From the IMG/VR virus record IMGVR_UViG_3300024346_000244, positions 1 through 35,234 of that record: 35,234 bases of DNA; one strand, written 5' to 3'. The notes under the pieces were generated by a model that saw only the letters and a list, made by a program, of their open reading frames with translations, made no database searches and had not been told where the DNA came from. The position numbers were made by a program, and so were the translations under genes. How positions within the stretch are numbered: position 1 is the first letter of the stretch; each line of letters opens with the position of its first letter. This document shows positions 29,331-35,234 of this stretch, one piece after another. This stretch comes from a virus.

Positions 29331-29699
29331 TTAGTGTTTTGCGTTCTGCCAAGCGATACGGCGTATTTCGGGTGTTGGCATGGTCAGCCCGCGCATGAAT
29401 AGAAGTTTTTCGTAGTCGCTGGTTATGGCGGTGATATATGCGTTGCGTGATAGGTCTCCAACGCATTTGCAATCTATTGCGCCGGTGCCATTGCAGTCTT
29501 TGCACTCGCGTTCTTGTTCGCACTCGCAGCATTCCGTCTCGCCAATACCGTTGCATTCCGGACATGGGTGTTTTCGAGTGCTTTCACATTTTTTGCATGC
29601 AGGTGAAAGATCAGAGATGTTCTTTATCCATGCTTCATAGCTGAACGGGCTTGGCATGGGTGGTGGTGGTAAATGTGGTAGTGCGAGTAAATTGTTCAT
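29331..29699 (-). CDS. DnaJ-type cysteine-rich zinc-finger protein
   Basis: A 122-residue protein with a central cysteine-rich stretch (about residues 35-80) made of CxxC and CxGxG units: CKKCESTRKHPCPECNGIGE, then CCECEQERECKDCNGTGAIDC. This is the zinc-binding repeat of DnaJ. No J domain or peptide-binding domain is present, so it is probably not a chaperone itself but a small zinc protein, perhaps binding a nucleic acid or protein partner. The N-terminus is proline-rich (LPHLPPPPMPSP). Confidence 0.6.
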   Translation of the reverse strand: MNNLLALPHLPPPPMPSPFSYEAWIKNISDLSPACKKCESTRKHPCPECNGIGETECCECEQERECKDCNGTGAIDCKCVGDLSRNAYITAITSDYEKLLFMRGLTMPTPEIRRIAWQNAKH

Positions 29700-29767
29700 G
29701 AGTAGCTTCTCTGTTGTCGTTTGTTAGGTTCGCGGCTTCCTTGCCGCTTCACGTCTCGGGTGCGTGA

Positions 29768-30109
29768 TTAGTGGCTCACCAGCGCGGCAATTTCGGCAAT
29801 TTTTTGATGTGCTAGCGCTGGGTTTGTGCGGTAGTTGGCGATTTGTCGGGCGTGGGCGGTGTCGCCTTTGAGTAGTGCGCGCAGGTAGTCGAGGCCTGCA
29901 GGGCGCACGAGTAGCATGGTGTGGATGCGCCATGTTTTGCCAACGTGGTAGCTGGTTGTTTCGGTGTCGAACAGGTGGTTTACGTGCGGACGCGGGGTGT
30001 TGCGGCGCAGGTTGTCGGTGTATAGGTCGCCGTGCTCGCGTAGTTTTGCGAGTAGTTCGCGTGGGCCTATGTTGAGCTTATGCGCGGCGGTGGTGTATGG
30101 GGTGCTCAT
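29768..30109 (-). CDS. KilAC/antirepressor-like DNA-binding protein
   Basis: A 113-residue protein. LNIGPRELLAKLREHGDLYTDNLRRN, then TETTSYHVGKTWRIHTMLLVRPAGLDYLRALL, follows the KilAC pattern of phage antirepressors ('l.ig.reLfa.LRe.giLy....p.q...e.g.F......y..g.......tlvt.kGl..L'). The usual N-terminal Bro/ANT domain is absent, so this is the C-terminal type alone. It sits in the leftward early operon, two genes from its start. Because CI looks unable to cleave itself, this protein is a candidate for the induction switch. It starts by ATGA overlap. Confidence 0.65.
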   Translation of the reverse strand: MSTPYTTAAHKLNIGPRELLAKLREHGDLYTDNLRRNTPRPHVNHLFDTETTSYHVGKTWRIHTMLLVRPAGLDYLRALLKGDTAHARQIANYRTNPALAHQKIAEIAALVSH

Positions 30110-30423
30110 GATGCACCGCCTAGTTTTAAGTCAATCAGCAGCTTTTGAGGGCTTGGGAGTTTTGGGAGTTGTTCAAAGGCGTCTAGTACTGCGTCTTGTA
30201 TTTCGGTGGTATAAATTGATGAGAGGTCGATGAGTGATTTTCGATCGCCTATGAAAAATCCATGTTGTTGAATGGCTTGCTTGATAGCTAGCTGGCGTAC
30301 GGTGGCAAACGCAGGGTTGTTGTAGCTTTGTACGCAATCAATAAGGGATGCGGTGATCCAGTAGTTTTTACGGCATTCAACTATTGCAGTTTGCAACTCG
30401 GCTGGCAAGGTTGGATGGCTCAT
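30106..30423 (-). CDS. Hypothetical helical protein
   Basis: A 105-residue, mostly helical protein (LPAELQTAIVECRKNYWITASLIDCVQSYN, then VRQLAIKQAIQQHGFF, then IQDAVLDAFEQLPKLPS). No family recognised. It is bound on both sides by ATGA overlaps with the first gene of the operon and the KilAC-like gene, so the three are translated together. A role in early control is possible from position alone. Confidence 0.55.
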   Translation of the reverse strand: MSHPTLPAELQTAIVECRKNYWITASLIDCVQSYNNPAFATVRQLAIKQAIQQHGFFIGDRKSLIDLSSIYTTEIQDAVLDAFEQLPKLPSPQKLLIDLKLGGAS

Positions 30424-30575
30424 GCTTTCACCTCGGCGGTGATGTGGTGTATGTCGATTTCGGCATAGGTGCCTTCACCGATAACAACGCGGCCGCATTG
30501 GGCTTCGATGGTGTCCATTGCTTCGAGCCAATCGGGGCGCGTTAGCACTGCTGGGTGTAGGATGATGTCTGCCAT
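30420..30575 (-). CDS. Small first gene of the leftward operon, 51 residues
   Basis: Starts at 30575 with AAAGAG upstream and ends by ATGA overlap with the next gene. ADIILHPAVLTRPDWLEAMD, then AQCGRVVIGEGTYAEIDIHH. It looks like a small alpha/beta protein. It lies directly downstream of the leftward operator-promoter region, where lambda has N. It is not an obvious N protein (no arginine-rich N-terminus). No family recognised. Confidence 0.6.
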   Translation of the reverse strand: MADIILHPAVLTRPDWLEAMDTIEAQCGRVVIGEGTYAEIDIHHITAEVKA

Positions 30576-30589
30576 GGTGGTTGCTCTTT

Positions 30590-30662
30590 AACAACTATTT
30601 GTTGTCAAAGAGTACAACAAAAACTTAACTAGTCAACAACAAAATGTTGTTTTTTGTTGTTT
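30590..30662 (-). promoter_or_regulatory. Leftward early promoter/operator region (PL/OL-like)
   Basis: Several ACAAC/GTTGT half-sites lie within 75 bp: ACAAC-TATTT-GTTGT (30591-30605), ACAACA (30614-30620), AACAACA-AAA-TGTTGTT (30635-30651) and GTTGTTT (30656-30662). On the minus strand TTGACT followed after 16 nt by TACTCT is a possible promoter for the leftward operon. The same GTTGT...ACAAC arms occur upstream of cro, so CI and Cro probably act at both places. Confidence 0.5.
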
Positions 30663-30707
30663 AATTAGATTGATATAGTTTTGATAATTATCTTCGAGGA
30701 TTTTACG

Positions 30708-31355
30708 GTGAGTAAATCTGATGGCACGGAGCCAAACAATAAGCTGATCATATCGTTCTTGGTATTTGGTGTGCTTGTTGGGGTTATTTTGTTTGCGGCT
30801 GGGACGGCTAAAAAGAAAGATAGGGAGGAGGAGCTTAAGTACAGGATGAGCTTAGCTTCAAAAGCGGCTGATATTAAGCCTGTTGAGGTTAAGCCCTATA
30901 CCGCATGGAGTACCCATAATTCAGTAGATGAAATGACGGGAGGTGTCTCTGCATACGCCACGTCAGAGATGTTTCCGGCTTCTGCTCCTATGGCTTTCCC
31001 ATATTCTGATATTACATCTTATATAGGCATCGGTTGCGATAAGAGTTCTCTGTGGGCTTATGTCGGGTTCAGTGATATACCAAATTTGATGGGTGGCGAT
31101 TGGGATTCCGATGGCAGAACATACAATTATAGGGTTAGATGGGATTCTGAAGTTATTAAGACTAGTTTTTATCATTCTGTTGGGGGGAGGGCCATTCATT
31201 TTAATAATGAATTAGAAGCGGTTAATCTTATTAAAGCGCACAAAATAATGCGATTAGAAGTTAATTGGCATGGTAATGGTCTTGTATATTTTGACTATAA
31301 TTTAACGGGATCTTCTAAAGCTATTTCTGAAATGATGAACACTTGTGGGCGTTAA
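30708..31355 (+). CDS. VasI-like membrane-anchored protein beside the immunity region
   Basis: A 215-residue protein. I take the GTG at 30708 with GAGG at 30695-30698. After a short cytoplasmic start, residues 14-34 (LIISFLVFGVLVGVILFAAG) anchor it, and the rest would lie in the periplasm. The pattern W....SVDEMTG near residue 66, GCDKSSLWAYVGFS, RVRWDSEV and the closing 'F.Y.LTGSSKAISEMMNTC' matches VasI/TagO-like proteins, some of which are encoded by phages. It is divergent from the leftward operon and convergent with cI, whose stop overlaps its own. A prophage-expressed surface protein such as a superinfection exclusion factor is possible. Confidence 0.5.
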   Translation: MSKSDGTEPNNKLIISFLVFGVLVGVILFAAGTAKKKDREEELKYRMSLASKAADIKPVEVKPYTAWSTHNSVDEMTGGVSAYATSEMFPASAPMAFPYSDITSYIGIGCDKSSLWAYVGFSDIPNLMGGDWDSDGRTYNYRVRWDSEVIKTSFYHSVGGRAIHFNNELEAVNLIKAHKIMRLEVNWHGNGLVYFDYNLTGSSKAISEMMNTCGR

Positions 31356-31975
31356 GGTAGTATCGCCCCAATAATCTTGGCTGTTACTTTAAATGGCTCG
31401 GCTACGGGCGGGAATTGAGGGTTTAGTGGTATTAGTAGCTCGGTCCCGCCTTCCATATATAGCTGCCTGAATGTGGTTACTTTGTTTGGGCGGTTAGTCA
31501 GTTCTGCAATGACTACATCCCCGTTTTTGCATCTATTTGACTGTTCGGGATCTGCAAAAACTATTGATCCAACTGGGTATGCTCTGCCGAACGATGGGTG
31601 CATGGCGTTCGCTGAGTTTGGCTCGCCTTCGATCAGTAACGCGAATGTATTTTTGTTATGATCAAAAGGGCATAATACAGATCGGGTTGGGCTTTGGTCT
31701 GTATCTAATTCCCTAATTGTATATAGCGGCACTTTGTAAATTGATGCGTAGTTAAGAGTATCTTCCTTAACTTCATTATTACTCCCAAACATTAGCCATT
31801 CTGGCGTTACGTTTAATATTTCAGCTATCTTGCCAATGTGCTTGCTGTGCTTTGTTCTTCCTGAGCAGATGAATTGCACGGCCTGCTGACTGACACCTAG
31901 CTTTTCGGCTAGTTCAACTTGTGTTAAGTCGGCTTTTTCTAATGACTGCTTTAGTCGGTCGCCAAGGCTATTCAT
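31352..31975 (-). CDS. cI: CI-type repressor with S24-like C-terminal domain
   Basis: A 207-residue repressor. Residues 4-63 carry the helix-turn-helix (LTQVELAEKLGVSQQAVQFICSGR, then ILNVTPEWLMFG). Residues 95-207 resemble the LexA/S24 oligomerisation domain of lambda CI (GSIVFADPEQ, LLIPLNPQFPP, AKIIGAILP). By eye, a possible nucleophile S121 (PNSANAM) replaces the usual NSM motif, and the lysine of the dyad is an arginine (R170 in TTFRQL). No Ala-Gly cleavage pair is seen in the linker. It may therefore resist self-cleavage. It is divergent from cro across the shared operator region. Confidence 0.85.
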   Translation of the reverse strand: MNSLGDRLKQSLEKADLTQVELAEKLGVSQQAVQFICSGRTKHSKHIGKIAEILNVTPEWLMFGSNNEVKEDTLNYASIYKVPLYTIRELDTDQSPTRSVLCPFDHNKNTFALLIEGEPNSANAMHPSFGRAYPVGSIVFADPEQSNRCKNGDVVIAELTNRPNKVTTFRQLYMEGGTELLIPLNPQFPPVAEPFKVTAKIIGAILP

Positions 31976-32106
31976 GCAAAACTCATAAAGTTTGTAGTTT
32001 TCCTAATATTACAAGAAAACATTGTATTCGACGAACTACATTTAGTTGTTGACGAAATACAACTAATACTAGTAATCTCTACTATATTGCTATTTAGGAG
32101 GTATCT
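31976..32106. promoter_or_regulatory. Right operator/promoter region between cI and cro (OR-like)
   Basis: TAGTTGT (32043-32049) and ACAACTA (32059-32065) form a perfect 7-bp inverted repeat. Next to it lie TTGTATTCGACGAACTACA (about 32024-32042) and TTGTAGTTTTC further left, similar but imperfect sites. The right promoter has TTGACG (32049-32054) and AGTAAT (32071-32076) at 16 nt, so an operator overlaps the -35. Three sites in a row match the lambda OR plan. Confidence 0.6.
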
Positions 32107-32367
32107 ATGAGCGAGCAACGAGAGGTTACAAAGAAGGCTATAAAGGCATTGGGCGGGCAAGTTGCCGTGGCTGATGATCTTGGTGTTAGCCAGCAAGCTG
32201 TTAGTCAGTGGGTATCGCGTAAGGGTGTTATTCCTGTTGAGCATATTCTTCATGTGGAAAAACTCCTTAAAGATGTGGGGTCTGATGTGGATCGGTACGA
32301 GCTGCGGCCAGATATTTATGGTGATCGTCCTTTCTCTGTTTCTTCGGAATCTACAACTGCAGCGTAA
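32107..32367 (+). CDS. cro: Cro/YdaS-like regulator
   Basis: An 86-residue protein with an AGGAGG ribosome site (32096-32101). KKAIKALGGQVAVADDLGVSQQAVSQWVSRKGVIPVEH is a helix-turn-helix of the YdaS/Cro group, and RYELRPDIYG is the sequence usual for YdaS-type proteins. It is transcribed rightward, divergent from cI, and would repress cI and early promoters during lytic growth. In some phages YdaS homologues behave as toxin-antitoxin-like regulators, but position here argues for Cro function. Confidence 0.75.
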   Translation: MSEQREVTKKAIKALGGQVAVADDLGVSQQAVSQWVSRKGVIPVEHILHVEKLLKDVGSDVDRYELRPDIYGDRPFSVSSESTTAA

Positions 32368-32425
32368 TTAAATGATGGCGCTGTGACTGGTGTCTGGCGA
32401 CATTTTTTGTAAAGGGGATAAATGT

Positions 32426-32944
32426 ATGAGTCATGAGAGATTTCGGGTTTTCCCGCACGTTGATTTGCGTGATGCGTTGCGGCGCGATTTAAAGCGCATG
32501 CCTGGCGGTTTGGCGTCGGCGGCTCCGGTGATTGGCGTCAGTAGTGCGCAATGTATTGCTAATTATACGTGCAGTACTAAGCGCGGTTTTTTGGTATGTG
32601 ATCCTGATTCTGCGCCGCGTTTTCAGTCGGCTATGTCATCTATGACGTTAGATCAGTTTGAATTAGCGTTGGATTATTGCGCGGGTGTGAATGTTGCTCA
32701 TGCGGTGGCGGAGGCGGCGGGCGGGATGTTTATTCAGACTGTGTATGCGGATATTGAGGGCGATTTGATTCCTCAGTTGTCGTTGGCTATTGAGCGGCTT
32801 GGTGCGTTAACGCGGACGGTGACGGAGGCGGTTGCAGATCATCGTGTAACGGGGGCTGAGCTTAAGGCCGTGAAGTTGGATCAGGTGAGCTTGCGTGAGG
32901 CGGTGGATCGCTTGGTGGCTATTGTAGAAAAAATGCGGGATTAG
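32426..32944 (+). CDS. YmfL/CII-like phage regulator
   Basis: A 172-residue protein; AAGGGG precedes ATG 32426, so I do not use the frame's earlier start at 32390. The pattern LRRDLKRMPGGLASAAPVIGVSSAQCIANYT fits YmfL/CII-type (CP76 family) regulators: pGG..aAA..lG.s.....N. FELALDYCAGVNVAHAVAEAAGG fits the second half. The C-terminal helix (VKLDQVSLREAVDRLVAIVEKM) may oligomerise. Position right after cro is that of lambda cII. It probably helps choose between lysis and lysogeny. Confidence 0.6.
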   Translation: MSHERFRVFPHVDLRDALRRDLKRMPGGLASAAPVIGVSSAQCIANYTCSTKRGFLVCDPDSAPRFQSAMSSMTLDQFELALDYCAGVNVAHAVAEAAGGMFIQTVYADIEGDLIPQLSLAIERLGALTRTVTEAVADHRVTGAELKAVKLDQVSLREAVDRLVAIVEKMRD

Positions 32945-32989
32945 TTTGCGCAATTTTTGGCGGAATTTTCGAATTTTTTTGAGGCTGCT

Positions 32990-33919
32990 ATGGGTGATGT
33001 TATCGGTATGAATCGGCAGTATTCAGGGCGTTTTTGGATGATTAATGAGGATGAGGATGCTGCGCTTGAGTATCTGCCTCATCGTGATCAGGTTTTGTAT
33101 TTGCGGGGTATTAAGCCGCATTTGGATATGTCTACGGGGTTGGTGGGTGTGGCTCGGCGGTTGAGCTATAAGGGGCTGGCTGAGCTGTTGGAGGAGCACA
33201 GGGCGCGGGGTAGTACGGTTGCGCGGGTTTCGGTTTCTAAACAGGCGGTTCGTGAGTGTGTAAAGCGGCTGACGGGGGCGGGTTTGTTGGATCAGGTTCG
33301 GTCTGGCGGGCGAGCGGAATGGCTTGTTTTTCGATTGCCTTTGGCTCATGCGGTATCAATCCGTTTTCAGGAGGAACAACGCATGAACAACACACCTAGA
33401 GCAACACACCTCAAGCCAGTAATGGTGCGGCCTACAGATGTAGGAACAACGCATGAACAACACACCATGAACAACACACATCAAGAGATCAAGATATATA
33501 ACTCTACTAACGTAGAGTGTCTTAAACCTGCGGTTTTAGACGCTGGCGTTGGTTGTGATGATTTTGGTGCTGGCGATCAGGATGTGTTGGGTAATTGCCC
33601 TCATGCTGAGATTTTGGCGTTGTGGGCTGAGGTGTTGCCGATGTGTAAACAGCCTAAGCGGGCGCTGTGGTCGCAGGGTGCTGGGGCTGCGAATTTGGGG
33701 CATCGTTGGCGTCAGGCTGCGCGTATTCAGCACAGTGCGGAAAATCGCACGCTGTACCACGATCGTGAGAGTGGTTTGCTTTGGTGGCGGCAGTTGTTTG
33801 TGTATATCGCGAAGCATTGCCCGTTGTTAACAGCTGATGATACCAAGTGGTTTGATCTGCGCTGGTTGGTTAAAAAAGAGAATTTCTTAAAAACCCTAGA
33901 TAAAAAATACGAGGGCTGA
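32990..33919 (+). CDS. Replication initiator, O-like, with winged-helix domain
   Basis: A 309-residue protein; start ATG 32990 with GAGG at 32981-32984, preferred over TTG 32957. Residues 10-110 look like an O/RepL-type winged helix (YLPHRDQVLYLRGIKPHLD, LSYKGLAELLEEH, VSKQAVRECVKRLTGAGLLDQVRSGGRAEWLVFRL). The linker is encoded by the iteron region. The C-terminal part (LWAEVLPMCKQPKRAL, WRQLFVYIAKHCPLL, WLVKKENFLKTLDKKYEG) resembles phage replication proteins that load the helicase. It would bind the origin in its own gene and pass DnaB (next gene) onto DNA. Confidence 0.7.
   Translation: MGDVIGMNRQYSGRFWMINEDEDAALEYLPHRDQVLYLRGIKPHLDMSTGLVGVARRLSYKGLAELLEEHRARGSTVARVSVSKQAVRECVKRLTGAGLLDQVRSGGRAEWLVFRLPLAHAVSIRFQEEQRMNNTPRATHLKPVMVRPTDVGTTHEQHTMNNTHQEIKIYNSTNVECLKPAVLDAGVGCDDFGAGDQDVLGNCPHAEILALWAEVLPMCKQPKRALWSQGAGAANLGHRWRQAARIQHSAENRTLYHDRESGLLWWRQLFVYIAKHCPLLTADDTKWFDLRWLVKKENFLKTLDKKYEG
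33372..33515 (+). repeat. ori: Iterons and AT-rich segment: candidate replication origin inside the initiator gene
   Basis: A 25-bp perfect repeat occurs at 33372-33396 and 33442-33466. Related units ATGAACAACACACC (33383, 33453), GAGCAACACACC (33399) and ATGAACAACACACA (33467) share the core CAACACAC, giving four units in about 115 bp. An AT-rich stretch (AGATATATAA) and the inverted repeat ACTCTAC-TAAC-GTAGAGT (about 33500-33518) follow. Lambda likewise has iterons and an AT-rich region inside O. Confidence 0.7.
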
Positions 33920-33921
33920 GC

Positions 33922-35234
33922 ATGAGGCAGTTATGGAGCCGCGAGGCTGAGCAGTCGGTATTGGGTGCGGTGATGTTGGATGAGTCGGTGTTTGATGATT
34001 TGGCGGCTGTTGGTTTGGTTGCAGATATGTTTTACGACCCTAAGCACCGTTTGATTTTTGCGGTTACGGGAGTGTTGGCGGGTGAGCATTCGCCGCTAGA
34101 TGTGGTGACGATTGCTGAGCGATTGGAGCAGCGCGGGGAGTTGGCGCGGGTTGGCGGTGCTGGGTATTTGTCGTCGTTGTCGGATGTGGTGCCGTCGGTG
34201 GATAACGCGGTGGCGTATGCGGGCTTGGTGCGTGAGTATTCGATTGAGCGGTCATATCTTGAGGCGGCGATCAATATGCGTGCGGTGCTTGAGGATGAGT
34301 CTTTTCCTGATCATTCAAGCCGTGTGGCGGCGTTGCAACAGATTTTGTTGAATACTGAGCGTGATGAGCGTGCGCAGACAATGCAGCCGCTTGGTGCGGC
34401 TTTGAAGGCAATGGTTGAGGATGTTTCGACGGCGTTTGAGGGCGGCGGTTTGACTGGCTTGGCGACGGGTTGGAAACATATTGATTATCGTTTGGGTGGG
34501 TTTCAGCCTGCTGATTTTGTGGTTGTTGGTGCGCGTCCGGGCATGGGTAAAACAGCGTATTTGCTGAATATTGTTCGCCATGTTGCTGCTGAGCAGAATT
34601 TGAATGCGTTGGTGTTTAGCTTGGAAATGCCTAACAAGCAGTTGGCTGGGCGGATGACGGCGGCGGTTGGATCGGTGAATCTTGGATTGATTAAATCGGG
34701 CAAGGTGTTGGGTATTGATGAGCAGTGTTCGAAATTTGGTGCTGCTGTTACGACGCTGACGAATGTGTCTGATCGGGTGTGGCTGGATGACGAGGGCTCG
34801 ATCACGATTAGTGAGATTGTGGCGCGGGCTAAGCGATTTCACCGTAAAAAGCCGCTTGGTTTGGTGGCGGTGGATCATATCGGGTTGGTTGAGAGCACGC
34901 TTAAAACTGAGAACGAACCTCAGCGTATTGCGCAGGTTTCGCGGGCGCTCAAGAAGCTGGCGAAGGAGCTGGATTGCCCTGTGATTGCTTTGTGTCAGGT
35001 GAATCGTGAGTGTGAAAAACGCGGCAATAAACGACCTAACATGAGTGATTTGCGCATGAGTGGGGCGATTGAGCAGGATGCGGATATTATTCAGTTTTTG
35101 TACCGTGATGATTACTACAACGAGGATAACAGTCAGACGCCTGGGCAGGTTGAGGTGATATCGGCGAAGGTGCGTAATGGCGAGCGCGGTACGGATTATC
35201 TGGCATGGAAGGGTGCCTATCAGCGTATGGATTC
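33922..35234 (+). CDS. DnaB-like replicative helicase (3' end wraps to position 1)
   Basis: 437 complete codons are inside the window. Residues 1-110 form the N-terminal DnaB domain (REAEQSVLGAVMLDESVFDDLA, HRLIFAVTGVLAGEHSPLD). The RecA-like domain has Walker A GARPGMGKTA (203-212), H1a region FSLEMPNKQLAGRM, Walker B VAVDHIGL near residue 313, the QVN sensor (CQVNREC) and the Arg-finger region ending in EQDADIIQFLYRDD. It would unwind DNA at the O-bound origin. A phage with its own DnaB needs a matching loader, here probably the O-like protein. The frame would finish with SRRF at positions 1-13. Confidence 0.9.
   Translation, partial: MRQLWSREAEQSVLGAVMLDESVFDDLAAVGLVADMFYDPKHRLIFAVTGVLAGEHSPLDVVTIAERLEQRGELARVGGAGYLSSLSDVVPSVDNAVAYAGLVREYSIERSYLEAAINMRAVLEDESFPDHSSRVAALQQILLNTERDERAQTMQPLGAALKAMVEDVSTAFEGGGLTGLATGWKHIDYRLGGFQPADFVVVGARPGMGKTAYLLNIVRHVAAEQNLNALVFSLEMPNKQLAGRMTAAVGSVNLGLIKSGKVLGIDEQCSKFGAAVTTLTNVSDRVWLDDEGSITISEIVARAKRFHRKKPLGLVAVDHIGLVESTLKTENEPQRIAQVSRALKKLAKELDCPVIALCQVNRECEKRGNKRPNMSDLRMSGAIEQDADIIQFLYRDDYYNEDNSQTPGQVEVISAKVRNGERGTDYLAWKGAYQRMD

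Noticed and set aside
29314-29565. N-terminal extension of the 66-residue gene
   Set aside because: It is antisense-free but out of frame with the zinc-finger gene and has shadow composition; AAGGA precedes the ATG at 29313.
29700-29767. A sixth attC-like site between the KilAC-like and zinc-finger genes
   Set aside because: The gap has a GCGGC/GCCGC hairpin, but there is no xxxTAAC box at the stop and no GTTAxxx box before the next start.
33372-33485. CRISPR-like direct repeats
   Set aside because: Repeats lie inside a coding frame, the spacers are unequal or missing, and no cas genes are present. Iterons explain them better.
1-35234. Integrated prophage with host flanks
   Set aside because: No host genes at either edge, a single att core inside the window, and the helicase frame closes across the ends.

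Overview
The window looks like one complete genome of a temperate, lambda-like siphophage, about 35.2 kb, opened at an arbitrary point inside its replicative helicase gene. The dnaB-like frame runs off the right edge, and the first 13 bases of the window complete it in frame to a stop codon. The only attachment site, a tRNA-His 3' end, lies inside the window between tail genes and the integrase, as in a free or circular phage and not in an integrated prophage. The tRNA-His remnant and the codon usage fit a gammaproteobacterial, perhaps marine, host. The host cannot be named from sequence alone.

Layout. 1-1.9 kb: Q-like antiterminator, an inverted repeat and candidate late promoter, two tandem intrinsic terminators, then a lysis block (DUF5675-type protein and two holin-like proteins). 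2.0-13.8 kb: morphogenesis genes in lambda order (Nu1/TerS, gpA/TerL, gpW-like, portal, a fused prohead protease-major capsid protein, FI, FII, Z, U, V, G/GT with a -1 frameshift signal, and the H tape measure). 13.8-20.3 kb: M-like protein, an AT-richer receptor-binding module with an SGNH/SASA-type esterase and a lectin-like partner, then L-, K- and J-like tip genes. 20.3-22.6 kb: accessory genes, including an XRE-like regulator, several small ORFs and a HicBA-type toxin-antitoxin pair. 22.6-23.2 kb: attP. 23.2-30.6 kb: a leftward early operon with integrase, a DUF4224 protein, an ASCH protein, a C5-cytosine methyltransferase, a dNMP kinase-like protein, a KilAC/antirepressor-like protein and small unknowns. 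30.6-32.4 kb: immunity region with two operator clusters, a VasI-like membrane protein, CI and Cro/YdaS. 32.4 kb to the end: YmfL/CII-like regulator, an O-like initiator carrying iterons inside its gene, and DnaB.

The most unusual feature is in the leftward operon. Genes there usually overlap by ATGA or are separated by a few bases, but five gaps (23209-23260, 23543-23600, 23897-23962, 25877-25934, 26285-26344) each hold an attC-like element. Each has an xxxTAAC box at or just after the upstream gene's stop codon, imperfect inverted arms (several with a single extrahelical base), and a GTTAxxx box 8-25 nt before the next start codon. All point the same way. This resembles an integron cassette array without an integron integrase (a CALIN) embedded in a phage, and one 'cassette' contains the phage integrase itself.

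How it works together. CI, Cro and YmfL control lysogeny from the shared operator region. CI appears to lack the catalytic lysine of S24 repressors, so induction may depend on the antirepressor-like protein. The O-like protein and DnaB start replication at the iterons. The Q-like protein would carry RNA polymerase through several intrinsic terminators into lysis, packaging and tail genes. Functions were assigned by reading motifs, with no database search.
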